Below are positions 33,898 to 43,063 of a stretch of 64,000 nt of DNA, piece by piece. The notes under the pieces are model-generated. The model saw nothing but the letters and a program-made list of their open reading frames with translations, did no database searches and was not told the DNA's origin. Every line of letters begins with the position of its first letter. The stretch's first letter is position 1. The DNA lies in assembly GCF_000403845.2 (NCBI RefSeq), contig NZ_KE159569.1, forward strand, positions 159,972 through 223,971. The letters are read 5' to 3'. The stretch is from Eubacterium sp. 14-2 (lineage in GTDB: Bacteria; Bacillota; Clostridia; Lachnospirales; Lachnospiraceae). Made by a program: the position numbers and the translations under genes.

Positions 33898-34656
33898 TCA
33901 GTCATCCCTTTTCTGCTTCAGAAATACATATGTATTTTTATCGGAAAATTCTTCTGCGTACTGATAGCCCAGTCCATGAAATTCTTTGATTTCTTCTTTA
34001 TTTTCCACACAGTTCCCGGCCAGAAAACGTACCATTTCCCCGCGGGCCATCTTGACCTGCGTTCCTTTTTCCACTACTTTTCCATCCTTCAGTTCCCCAA
34101 ACCGGCAGGTCAGAAAGGTATCCGGCAAAGTCAGGTGCTCTGACAGACAGCGGCTGTATTCCCTGGAAGCCAGATTCAGCACCAGGTCTGCTTCCCGGTA
34201 TACTTCCTGAAAGATGTCCCGGCCCCAGTAATCATACAGATTCCGGTACTGTCCCATCTGAATCCTGGCCTGCATCTCCAGCCGGTAAGGCACAACCCCG
34301 TCAAAAGACTTTAACACTCCGTAAAAGCCTGACAGGATACAAAGATGATTTCTCACATATTCCCAGGACTGGTCCTCAAACACAGCCGGAGCCATATACT
34401 GATACTGAATGCCCTCATAGGCCAGCAGGGCAGGCGTCAGATTCTGTTCCAGCTCCATCCCGGCAAACCGCTCAAAATTCAGCTCTGCAATCCTGTCATT
34501 GCATTTCCACAGATTTTTCGCTTCCTGATATGTGAGACTCCGGATATAGGTTTTCAGCTGTTCTGCCCTGTTAAGAAATACCGGAAGTCCATGGTACGGA
34601 AGCGTATCCGTATCCCGTTTCATTTTCTTCGCAGGAGAGATGATGATTTTCATCAT
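33898..34656 (-). CDS. yaaA: YaaA family peroxide-stress protein
   Basis: YaaA (DUF328/UPF0246) limits free iron and DNA damage during peroxide stress in E. coli and binds DNA. The 252-residue protein begins MMKIIISPAKKMKRDTDTLP, containing the family's ISPAKK block, and later has LSGFYGVLKSFDGVVPYRLE and YDYWGRDIF, also typical. Two adjacent ATGs overlap the hflX stop; GGAGAG upstream fits either. It sits in a close chain hflX-yaaA-ABC ATPase-permease, with coupled translation at each step. The physical link suggests a stress theme, but no function can be inferred for the ABC pair from this alone. Confidence 0.93.
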   Translation of the reverse strand: MMKIIISPAKKMKRDTDTLPYHGLPVFLNRAEQLKTYIRSLTYQEAKNLWKCNDRIAELNFERFAGMELEQNLTPALLAYEGIQYQYMAPAVFEDQSWEYVRNHLCILSGFYGVLKSFDGVVPYRLEMQARIQMGQYRNLYDYWGRDIFQEVYREADLVLNLASREYSRCLSEHLTLPDTFLTCRFGELKDGKVVEKGTQVKMARGEMVRFLAGNCVENKEEIKEFHGLGYQYAEEFSDKNTYVFLKQKRDD

Positions 34657-35948
34657 GGCTGCTCTCCGGCCTGAATCTCCGCTTCCTGAGTCTTCATGTT
34701 TTTCTCCAGATTCCGATACAGCTCTGCGGGCACAAATGCCTTCACATAAATGCCCTGCTCCCCATATTCCTCCTCCAGCAGTTCTCCGTATTTGCGGATA
34801 ACCGTCAGCTGGCCGCCCTGGTCATAGGGAAAAATTCCTTCCAGAAGCTGCTTGTCCTCCCGCAGAATTTCCTCCAGCGCCTCTTTCAGTTCCTCCAGGC
34901 CCTGTCCGCTTCTGGCTGAAATTTTCAGGGATTTATCCGCCTGGAAATCCTTCTGTCCTTCCTGTTCTTCCACCTTGTCCTGCTTATTAAAAAGGGTTAT
35001 GGTTTTCTTTCCTGACACACCCAGATTCTGCAGAGTCTCGTATACAATCTCCATCTGTTTTTCCCGCTGAGGACTGGAGGCATCCACCACATGCAGAATA
35101 ATGTCCGCATATCTGGCTTCTTCCAGTGTACTCCGGAATGCTTCTATCAGATGATGGGGCAGCTTACGGATAAATCCTACCGTGTCGGTGAGAAGAATTT
35201 CCTGTCCGCTGTCCAGCTTCAGATTTCTGGTGGTGGGGTCCAGCGTTGCAAACAGCATGTCTTCTTCCAGTACGGAGGCATGGGTCAGACGATTCAGCAA
35301 AGTGGATTTTCCCGCATTGGTATATCCCACAATGGCGGCCACCCTGGTCTGATTATGCTCCCGCTGTCCTCTGGTAATCTCCCGGTGCTTCTGCACCTGT
35401 ACCAGCTCCCGGTTCAGCTGCGCAATCCTGTTCTTAATCAGCCTGCGGTCCATTTCCAGCTTTTTCTCTCCCGGCCCTCTTGTGCCGATGCCGCCGCCCA
35501 GCCTGGACAGACTGATCCCCAGGCCCGTCAGGCGGCTCATCCGGTACTTTAACTGGGCAAGCTCCACCTGTATTTTTCCTTCGCTGGTGGAAGCCCTTGC
35601 TGCAAAAATATCCAGGATCACCAGAGTCCGGTCCATCACTCTGCACTCTAACACATCTTCCATGTTCCGAAGCTGGGCCGGCGAAAGCTCATCATCGCAG
35701 ACAATTCCGTCAGCCTCCAGCTCTGAAATCATCTGCTGCAGCTCTTCAAGTTTTCCTTTTCCCACATAAGTTCCAGGATGAACGGATTCCCGATTCTGAA
35801 TGGCAGTACCCACTACCAGCCCGCCTGCTGTTTCCACCAGTTCCGCCAGCTCTGTCAGGGAATCCTCCGTATCCTCATCATCCTGCCGGCTGACACCCAC
35901 AAGAATGAGTTTTTCTGTTATTTCTTCTGTTTTGAATGGTTCTGGCAT
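34653..35948 (-). CDS. hflX: GTPase HflX
   Basis: Ribosome-associated GTPase that splits or rescues stalled ribosomes under stress. The 431-residue protein has the HflX N-terminal domain (ETAGGLVVGTAIQNRESVHP, then YVGKGKLEEL), a coiled linker with GGIGTRGPGEKKLEMDRR, and a G domain with GYTNAGKSTLLN (G1), DTVGF (G3) and FNKQDK (G4). Length matches Firmicutes HflX. It is first in the overlapping chain with yaaA and the ABC genes. AGGAGG lies upstream of the ATG. Confidence 0.97.
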   Translation of the reverse strand: MPEPFKTEEITEKLILVGVSRQDDEDTEDSLTELAELVETAGGLVVGTAIQNRESVHPGTYVGKGKLEELQQMISELEADGIVCDDELSPAQLRNMEDVLECRVMDRTLVILDIFAARASTSEGKIQVELAQLKYRMSRLTGLGISLSRLGGGIGTRGPGEKKLEMDRRLIKNRIAQLNRELVQVQKHREITRGQREHNQTRVAAIVGYTNAGKSTLLNRLTHASVLEEDMLFATLDPTTRNLKLDSGQEILLTDTVGFIRKLPHHLIEAFRSTLEEARYADIILHVVDASSPQREKQMEIVYETLQNLGVSGKKTITLFNKQDKVEEQEGQKDFQADKSLKISARSGQGLEELKEALEEILREDKQLLEGIFPYDQGGQLTVIRKYGELLEEEYGEQGIYVKAFVPAELYRNLEKNMKTQEAEIQAGEQP

Positions 35949-36079
35949 AATCTTCCTCCTGTTTCAATACGGAATCATAGTTTCGTTGAACAAAATATAA
36001 TATCTCCCTGTTCTGTGACTGCATTGGTTAATGTTTTAATTTTAACAAATCAGGCTGGACAATACAACCAATACCGTTA

Positions 36080-36108
36080 TTGACATATGTTAATAATTGT
36101 TTTATACT
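36080..36108 (+). promoter_or_regulatory. Consensus promoter for the UPF0251/NifX-like gene
   Basis: TTGACA (36080-36085) and TATACT (36103-36108) are spaced 17 bp, about 35 nt before the ATG. Confidence 0.88.
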
Positions 36109-36142
36109 GTTTTTATCAGACAGTCATCAGGAGGAAATCGTT

Positions 36143-36883
36143 ATGGCACGTCCCAGCAAACCAAGGCGCGTATGCCGCCTGCCGTCATGCACCTGTTTTT
36201 ATGCAGGAAATCCCGGACATTCTGCAGACTGCCGGGGATTGCAGCTCAGTATCGAAGAATATGAGGTTATCCGGCTGCTGGATTACCAGGGCCTTACCCA
36301 GCAGGAAGCTGCCGCGCAGATGAATACCGGACGCACTACCATACAGGTACTGTATACACAGGCACGCCGGAAACTGGCGCGTTTTCTGGTGGAAGGATTT
36401 CCCCTTACCATTACAGGCGGATGCTACCAGCTCTGTTCCGGCCAGAACTGCCTGGAAAACTGTCAAAACAGAAAAAAAGGAGAATATATTATGAAAATTG
36501 CGGTTACTTATGAAAATGGACAGGTGTTCCAGCACTTTGGACATACCAGCCAGTTTAAAGTGTATGAAGTGGAAAACGGAGCGGTTATTTCTTCTGAAAT
36601 CGTGGACACCAACGGACAGGGACATGGCGCTCTGGCAGGCTTTTTATTCGGAGGCGGCGTAGATGTGCTGATTTGCGGAGGAATTGGCGGCGGTGCGAGA
36701 AATGCCCTGGCGGAAGCCGGAATTGAGCTTTATCCCGGAGCCACCGGAGAGGCCGACGCTCAGGTGGAGTCTTTCTTAAAGGGACAGCTTGTTTATGATC
36801 CTGACACGGTATGCAGCCATCATTCCCACGAAGATGGACATGACTGCGGAAATCACGGATGCGGCTCTGAAAAATGTCACTGA
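36143..36883 (+). CDS. UPF0251 (DUF134) HTH domain fused to NifX/NifB-type cofactor-binding domain
   Basis: A 246-residue two-domain protein. Residues 1-95 are a DUF134/UPF0251 domain: MARPSKPRRVCRLPSCTCFY, an acidic turn EYEVIRLLDYQGLTQQEAAA and a sigma-like helix-turn-helix. Residues 117-215 are a dinitrogenase iron-molybdenum cofactor (NifX/NifY/NafY) fold: MKIAVTYENGQVFQHFGHTS and GVDVLICGGIGGGARNALAE. The tail HHSHEDGHDCGNHGCGSEKC could bind metal. A strong AAAAGGAG lies 8 nt before the internal ATG at 36491, so the second domain may also be made alone. The family is linked to iron-sulfur or metal handling; no nif genes are here. The ATG at 36143 follows AGGAGG. Confidence 0.88.
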   Translation: MARPSKPRRVCRLPSCTCFYAGNPGHSADCRGLQLSIEEYEVIRLLDYQGLTQQEAAAQMNTGRTTIQVLYTQARRKLARFLVEGFPLTITGGCYQLCSGQNCLENCQNRKKGEYIMKIAVTYENGQVFQHFGHTSQFKVYEVENGAVISSEIVDTNGQGHGALAGFLFGGGVDVLICGGIGGGARNALAEAGIELYPGATGEADAQVESFLKGQLVYDPDTVCSHHSHEDGHDCGNHGCGSEKCH

Positions 36884-36960
36884 ACCTTTTTATAAAAAAG
36901 TCTGAGCAGCTTTATTTTTACTCTGCAGGAAAATCTTTCGTATTTTCTTCAGAATAAAAT

Positions 36961-36991
36961 AAAACCCCCGCCGGTAAATGACGGGGGTTTT
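36961..36991. terminator. Bidirectional terminator
   Basis: AAAACCCCCG and CGGGGGTTTT (36961-36970, 36982-36991) surround an 11-base loop, with T-tracts on both strands. It separates the convergent NifX-like gene and galT. Confidence 0.9.
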
Positions 36992-37028
36992 ATGCCTCAT
37001 ATATTACGGTAAATGTTTCATCTCCCTG

Positions 37029-38531
37029 TTATCCGTTCAGGCTCTCTGTGAATTTATCAAAGGCTTTCCGTCCCTCTTCATTTCTCTTATAGACGCCTGC
37101 ATGTTCCAGCACTTTACTGAATACCAGCGCAATTTCCTTCTGCAGAATATCCATTACATTGTCTTTTGTAATCTCTCCGTATGCGGGAAGGAATTCATCC
37201 ACCCAGTCCGCATGTTTTTCAATGGTTTCATCTGCACGGATATCTTTTTTATTTACAATGGCATCTGCCAGCTGTTCCATTTCGTCTTTCAGACGTGCCG
37301 GAAGCACCGCAAGACCCATTACCTCAATGAGGCCGATGTTTTCTTTCTTAATATGGTGCAGTTCCCCATGGGGATGGTATACGCCCAGGGGATGCTCTTC
37401 TGTGGTGATGTTGTTGCGCAGCACCAGATCCAGTTCGTACAGATCTCCCCGTTTCCTTGCAATGGGCGTAATGGTATTGTGAGGTTCTCCCTCAGTCTCT
37501 GCAAAAATAAATGCATCCTCATCGGTATATCCTCTCCAGGATACCAGAATCTTATCCGCCAGCGCAATCAGACGTTTTGTATCTTCTCCGGCAATCCGGA
37601 TCACGGACATGGGCCATTTTACAATACCGGCCTTTATATCCTCAAACCCTTTCACTGTAAATTCCCGTTCTACCGGAGCTTTGGCCATGGCAAATTCATA
37701 GCTTCCTCCCTGGAAATGGTCATGGCTTAATATAGAGCCTCCCACAATGGGCAGATCCGCATTGGAGCCCACAATATAGTGGGGGAACTGTTTTACAAAA
37801 TCAAACAGTTTGCAGAAAGTGCCATGCTCAATTTTCATGGGAATATGCTGAGAATTAAACACAATACAGTGCTCATTATAGTATACATAGGGAGAATACT
37901 GGAAGCCCCAGCGGCTGTCCTGAATCGTCACCGGAATTATACGGTGATTCTGTCTTGCAGGATGGTTGATACGTCCGGCATATCCTTCATTCTCCACACA
38001 CAGCAGGCATTTGGGATATCCGCTCTGCTTTGCATTTTTAGCCGCCGCAATGGCTTTCGGATCTTTCTCCGGTTTGGAAAGGTTTATGGTAATATCCATT
38101 TCTCCGTAAGGGGTCTGTGCTTTCCATTTTACATCTTTTACAATCCGGTAACGGCGGATATAGTCGCTGTCCTGGCTTAACTGATAGTAAAAATCAGTGG
38201 CTGCCTTTGGGCCGTCTTTGTGATAAATATCCCAGAATCTTCCAATTACTTCACTGGGCCTTGGCATCAGTTTTGCCATCAGTTTCGTATCAAACAAATC
38301 CCGGTACACCACACCGTTTTCTTTCAGAACACCACGGTCATACGCATAGTCCAGAAGCTCTTTTAACACCGGCTCCAACTCCACATTGTGGTAAATTTCC
38401 TGTGGTTCTTCATATTCTTCCATTTCCAGAGCTTCCAGTAACTGATTGGTGGTAAAAATAACATCTTCCTCCCCGATCAGTCCCCGCTCCAGTCCGTAAC
38501 AAATCAATTTCTTAACCGCTTCATTTATCAT
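37029..38531 (-). CDS. galT: UDP-glucose--hexose-1-phosphate uridylyltransferase, class II
   Basis: Exchanges UMP between UDP-glucose and galactose-1-phosphate in the Leloir pathway. The 500-residue protein is the Firmicutes class II type: INEAVKKLICYGLERGLI at the start, GYAGRINHPARQNHRIIPVT near residue 150, YYNEHCIVF and LSHDHFQGGSYEFAMAKAP. The ATG at 38531 follows GGAGG; an extension to 38567 lacks support. It lies 43 nt after galK, so the genes form galKT. Transcription should be controlled by the divergent LacI/GalR-type protein. Confidence 0.97.
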   Translation of the reverse strand: MINEAVKKLICYGLERGLIGEEDVIFTTNQLLEALEMEEYEEPQEIYHNVELEPVLKELLDYAYDRGVLKENGVVYRDLFDTKLMAKLMPRPSEVIGRFWDIYHKDGPKAATDFYYQLSQDSDYIRRYRIVKDVKWKAQTPYGEMDITINLSKPEKDPKAIAAAKNAKQSGYPKCLLCVENEGYAGRINHPARQNHRIIPVTIQDSRWGFQYSPYVYYNEHCIVFNSQHIPMKIEHGTFCKLFDFVKQFPHYIVGSNADLPIVGGSILSHDHFQGGSYEFAMAKAPVEREFTVKGFEDIKAGIVKWPMSVIRIAGEDTKRLIALADKILVSWRGYTDEDAFIFAETEGEPHNTITPIARKRGDLYELDLVLRNNITTEEHPLGVYHPHGELHHIKKENIGLIEVMGLAVLPARLKDEMEQLADAIVNKKDIRADETIEKHADWVDEFLPAYGEITKDNVMDILQKEIALVFSKVLEHAGVYKRNEEGRKAFDKFTESLNG

Positions 38532-38574
38532 AAGAATTCCCTCCTGATTTTCTGACAATATCCACAATTCCGTT

Positions 38575-39858
38575 TCAGGCCAAAACTTTAATTCCGCCGA
38601 AAGGCCTTACTTTCAGCACATGACAGGAGCCCTCTCCATACAGGCTGTCCAGTGCTTTCCGATATTCTTCCACAAAATCGTCCGCCACAAAGGCCTGAAT
38701 CGTTCCGGCAAATCCTCCTCCATGCACCCGGCTGACTCCATGGCCAAAAAGAATGCTGTCACTGACTGCAAGCCCCATGGAAACACTCTGGTTCTGCACG
38801 TCCTTGTTGGTGTAGATATTCTGGAGATACTTGAAAGAAGAATTTCCCGAAGCCTGCACCGTATCCAGAAATCCCTGGAAATCTCCGTTTTTCAGAGCGG
38901 AAACTTCCTTCTCCACCCGTTTATCCTCCTCAAAGAAATGAAGGGCGCGCAGTACGGGACGGTCGCCGCATTTTTTACGGATCTGAGGAATATTTTTATA
39001 AAATTCTTCTGCTTTTACTTCCCGCAGAAATCCTTTTCCGAAAAAGTCTGCCACCTGTTTCATTTCCTGCGGAATCAGGGCGTAATCGTCTGTCAGATCC
39101 GCATGGGAGCCTTTGGTATCCGTAATGCAGAGACTGTGGTGATATGCACTGAAATCCACCTCCACTTTTTCCACAACGGGATGCTCCGGGTCTGCAAAAT
39201 CAATATGTATCAGTCCTCCCACAGAACATGCCATCTGATCCATCAGGCCGCAGGGCTTTCCGAAATATACGTTCTCCGCATACTGAGCCACCTGCGCAAT
39301 TTCCACCGGGCTGATGGCCATCTCATTGTACAGTCCGGAAATTATGGTTCCCACCAGAACCTCAAAAGCCGCAGAACTTGACATTCCCGCACCGTTTAAC
39401 ACATCGCTGGTCACATATGCCTGAAATCCTCCGGTTTTATGACCATTTTTCTTAAGTCCGTATATCATACCGCGGATCAGTCCTGCAGAGGTTCCTTCTT
39501 CTGTACTGTCCTTTTCCAGCCTGGAAAGGTCTACGGTAATCATGGGATAACCGTCAGACAGAAGTTTTATCACCGGCTCCTGTAATCTGCCTGCCACTGC
39601 AATGGCGTCCAGGTTAATGGAAGCTGCCAGCACTTCCCCGTGCTGATGATCGGTATGATTGCCTCCCACTTCGCTTCGTCCGGGTGCACTGAAGAGTTCT
39701 GCCGGCCCTGCCCCGTACAGTTCTTCATACTTGCGGACTGCGTCCTGATAACGCCGGTTCTGGTATTCCAGTACCCCTGTGTCCACATAAATCTCCTGCA
39801 GACGCTCCTGATGCTGTTTTGCTGAAAACTCTTCCAGTAATACTTTTGTTTCTTTCAT
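38575..39858 (-). CDS. galK: Galactokinase
   Basis: Phosphorylates galactose at C1. The 427-residue GHMP kinase has the galactokinase signature GRSEVGGNHTDHQHGEVLAA near residue 61, the ATP loop LNGAGMSSSAAFEV near 155 and the C-terminal GGGFAGTIQAFV. It is slightly longer than E. coli GalK because of an N-terminal extension (MKETKVLLEEFSAKQHQERL) common in Lachnospiraceae. Its leader holds a consensus promoter overlapped by operator-like TTTAGTAAA sites. galT follows. Confidence 0.97.
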   Translation of the reverse strand: MKETKVLLEEFSAKQHQERLQEIYVDTGVLEYQNRRYQDAVRKYEELYGAGPAELFSAPGRSEVGGNHTDHQHGEVLAASINLDAIAVAGRLQEPVIKLLSDGYPMITVDLSRLEKDSTEEGTSAGLIRGMIYGLKKNGHKTGGFQAYVTSDVLNGAGMSSSAAFEVLVGTIISGLYNEMAISPVEIAQVAQYAENVYFGKPCGLMDQMACSVGGLIHIDFADPEHPVVEKVEVDFSAYHHSLCITDTKGSHADLTDDYALIPQEMKQVADFFGKGFLREVKAEEFYKNIPQIRKKCGDRPVLRALHFFEEDKRVEKEVSALKNGDFQGFLDTVQASGNSSFKYLQNIYTNKDVQNQSVSMGLAVSDSILFGHGVSRVHGGGFAGTIQAFVADDFVEEYRKALDSLYGEGSCHVLKVRPFGGIKVLA

Positions 39859-40005
39859 GATAATGCCCCGCCTTTACTTATTATTTATTTTTCAGGTTGC
39901 TGTTTCTCTGATTCATCTCAGTGCAAACGCCGCAAAATGGTATCTTTTCCTCTGATGACGCCGGCGCCGCAAATATATTTTTTCACTGTCTTTTTCTATA
40001 CTCAT

Positions 40006-40034
40006 ATTATATATGTTCTTTAGTAAACAGTCAA
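40006..40034 (-). promoter_or_regulatory. galKT promoter
   Basis: TTGACT (40029-40034) and TATAAT (40006-40011) on the minus strand have a 17-bp spacer. TTTACTAAA lies inside the spacer, where a repressor would block polymerase. Confidence 0.85.
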
Positions 40035-40054
40035 TATATTTAGTAAATTTATTG
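40019..40054. promoter_or_regulatory. Two GalR-type operator candidates at the galKT promoter
   Basis: TTTAGTAAA at 40019-40027 lies in the promoter spacer. A second TTTAGTAAA at 40039-40047, followed by TTTATTG, lies just upstream of the -35. Both match the left half of the perfect palindrome at 40171-40192. Confidence 0.6.
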
Positions 40055-40130
40055 CAAAAAATTACTGACAGGGCAGAAAACCGGGCAACCTGTGAATTTT
40101 TCTGCCGCCAGGGTCCTCTTTCTGAAAAAA

Positions 40131-40172
40131 TCCGCAGCAATAAACTTTATCCCCGCGAGCTGCCCATATCAT
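40131..40172. repeat. Composite repeat, copy 6 (core module only)
   Basis: TCCGCAGCAATAAACTTTAT and CCCCGCGAGCTGCCCATATC match the core of the full copies (GCGCAGCAATAAACAT, CCCCGCGAGCTGCGCATC). Flanking hairpin modules are missing. It lies within the divergent galK-regulator control region. Confidence 0.75.
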
Positions 40173-40192
40173 TTTAGTAAATTTACTAAAAT
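40171..40192. promoter_or_regulatory. Perfect 22-bp palindromic operator
   Basis: ATTTTAGTAAA and its exact mirror TTTACTAAAAT abut with no spacer. Together with the related half-sites at the galKT promoter, it probably binds the LacI/GalR-type regulator encoded 70 bp away and mediates autoregulation. Confidence 0.7.
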
Positions 40193-40231
40193 TGTATTTC
40201 CCTTTTTACTGATTTTTTGTTATACTGATAA

Positions 40232-41257
<1,026 letters not shown>

Positions 41258-41260
<3 letters not shown>

Positions 41261-41386
41261 AAAAGAATGCGCTATGCGCATTCTCCGCGCGCGAGCAGAT
41301 TGCGCAGCAATAAACATCACCCCCGCGAGCTGCGCATCATTGTTTTTTCTTCTATAGGAAATCCAGAGGAATTTCCTATAGAAGAA
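41258..41386. repeat. Composite repeat, copy 3 (cleanest full unit)
   Basis: From the regulator stop: hairpin AGAATGCGC/GCGCATTCT (41264-41284); CCGCGCGCGAGC; core arms TTGCGCAG (41300-41307) and CTGCGCA (41330-41336) enclosing CAATAAACATCACCCCCGCG; then a 16-bp perfect hairpin TTCTTCTATAGGAAAT (41347-41362) with its mirror 41371-41386. On the minus strand that hairpin begins at the T-tract of the next gene's terminator. Confidence 0.9.
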
Positions 41387-41393
41387 AAAATAT

Positions 41394-41431
41394 GCCGCAG
41401 TTCCTGATTCCTAAACATCAGGAGCTGCGGC
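41394..41431 (-). terminator. Terminator of the PD-(D/E)XK ATPase gene
   Basis: GCCGCAG with TTCCTGAT pairs with ATCAGGAGCTGCGGC, an almost perfect 15-bp stem. The stop codon lies in the loop region. The minus-strand T-tract TTTTTTC begins the repeat hairpin. Confidence 0.85.
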
Positions 41432-43051
41432 CCTCTTTAAAACTTCCACTTTACAGCTGTGCTTTTTCTGCTCTTTTTCATATCCGATTCCCACAGCCAG
41501 AATTCTTCCCGTATACTCCGTTCTTCCTCCTGGTTTTGCCTGGAAACGCAGAGCGTATTTTCGATCTTTTATCTGCTGTATGGCCTCTTCCGGACTGTGA
41601 TTTACTTTCAGTTCCAAAAGAATACAGTCTGCACTCCTGTCTGTTACCGGATAAAAAATAAAATCCACATATCCAATGCCTGCCTTGTCCTCCCGCTCTA
41701 CCCGGTACTGGTCTCTCGCAGCCAGATATGCCAGATTTACTACTGCTGTCAGCTCTGTTTCATGATTATAACGCAATAATGGTGTTTCCATGTCATGAAC
41801 AGCCTCCAAAATCTCTGACATGGTATCCGTATCACCTGCCAGCGTAGCGCTCAGCATCCGGTCTGACTCTTTTGCCAGGCGATATACATATCCCAGAGAG
41901 CTTTCTTTCTGCAGCATTTCCGAAAACCGGTCCATAAGTTCTTTATTCGGAATCAGGACTTTTCCATTCTCATAACTCAGGAATCCGTACACAACCATTG
42001 CAGAAAAAATCTCATCTTTTGTCTGAAGTTTCATGGAAACTGCCGAATATTCCCTGACTTTCACGGGAACAGCCGTACCTGCCATCATCAATGCAAGTTC
42101 TTCCCGGACAGCTGCCACATTATTTCTGATATAATAAAAAATCTCATCATAAGGACCGGAGCTGGTCCAGTAATTGCCCGGATTATTATTGGAAAGGGAA
42201 ATCACAACAGAACGGGGATTATACAGGCGTTCACCGGATTTTGTATGATACCCATCATACCATTCCCGCAGTCCCTCTCTGGTAACATTCTGTTTTCCTG
42301 TCGTATTCTTCCGATACCGTTCAAACAGCTCGTCTGTTTCTTCTTCCGTAAACCCAAAATATTCGGAAAATCTCTGTTCCGTCACCATTGTAAATTCCGA
42401 AAACATATTCAGTTCGGAGCCGCTGGAATATTTTGCAATGGGAAGAATGCCTGTCATATATACAAGCAGCACATAAGGCCGGTCCTTTAACAGACTTCGT
42501 AAAAATGTGAGATACAGTCTTTTTTCATTTTCCGACACAAAAGGCTGATGAAACAGAAAATCCCACTCATCCAGTACAAAAATAAAGCGAACGCTGCTGT
42601 CCTGTGCATAAACATTCAGCAGTGCATCCACCGCTGATTCCTCCTGTTCCAGTTCCACGTCAGGATATGATTTCCTTATATCTTTTACCAGGCGCTTTTC
42701 AATCTTTCCAATATACTCCCTGTAGGAAACACACTGGCCGGAAATATCACTGAATGAAATATGAATAACCGCATAACGATTTCTGTAATTCTCATATCCA
42801 TTTTTACTGCTGATTTCCAGAGAGTCAAAAATATCTGCTGTGTCACACGCCTTTGAAAAAAAGGATGCTATCATATTTGCCATCACGGTTTTTCCAAACC
42901 GGCGGGGACGTGTAATACAGATATAATTTGTCCCCTCCTCCACCAGCGGAAACAGTTCCTCCAGTAACCGTGTTTTATCTACAAAATATGGTTTTTTCGT
43001 CTCATTTTTATATAAGGTACAGGCTGCTTCACTGTTCAGATAAACACCCAT
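41411..43051 (-). CDS. AAA-ATPase-like protein with C-terminal PD-(D/E)XK nuclease-type domain
   Basis: A 546-residue protein of the AAA-ATPase-like plus PDDEXK-type family that is highly expanded in Clostridia and Bacteroidetes and of unknown role. Residues 1-290 form the ATPase part: YFVDKTRLLEELFPLVEEG, P-loop RPRRFGKTVMANMIASFFSK near residues 48-67 and Walker B IFVLDEWDFLFHQPF. Residues about 430-530 form the nuclease-like part with the acidic/lysine core VDFIFYP and CILLELKVNHSPEEAI. The start follows a moderate GGAGG-like site. It lies between a sugar regulator and a TPR lipoprotein, with no defence partners. Some relatives are thought to derive from mobile elements; that is not shown here. 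Confidence 0.88.
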   Translation of the reverse strand: MGVYLNSEAACTLYKNETKKPYFVDKTRLLEELFPLVEEGTNYICITRPRRFGKTVMANMIASFFSKACDTADIFDSLEISSKNGYENYRNRYAVIHISFSDISGQCVSYREYIGKIEKRLVKDIRKSYPDVELEQEESAVDALLNVYAQDSSVRFIFVLDEWDFLFHQPFVSENEKRLYLTFLRSLLKDRPYVLLVYMTGILPIAKYSSGSELNMFSEFTMVTEQRFSEYFGFTEEETDELFERYRKNTTGKQNVTREGLREWYDGYHTKSGERLYNPRSVVISLSNNNPGNYWTSSGPYDEIFYYIRNNVAAVREELALMMAGTAVPVKVREYSAVSMKLQTKDEIFSAMVVYGFLSYENGKVLIPNKELMDRFSEMLQKESSLGYVYRLAKESDRMLSATLAGDTDTMSEILEAVHDMETPLLRYNHETELTAVVNLAYLAARDQYRVEREDKAGIGYVDFIFYPVTDRSADCILLELKVNHSPEEAIQQIKDRKYALRFQAKPGGRTEYTGRILAVGIGYEKEQKKHSCKVEVLKRAAAPDV

Positions 43052-43063
43052 CCGCGCCTCCTC

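Noticed and set aside
39913..40140. Minus-strand 75-codon frame upstream of galK
   Set aside because: It covers the galKT promoter and operators, has a strange basic composition, and lacks a Shine-Dalgarno.
41411..43051. Candidate antiphage defence system around the PD-(D/E)XK ATPase
   Set aside because: Neighbours are a sugar regulator, a TPR lipoprotein and a transporter. There are no methylase, helicase, toxin or integrase genes to form a recognised system.
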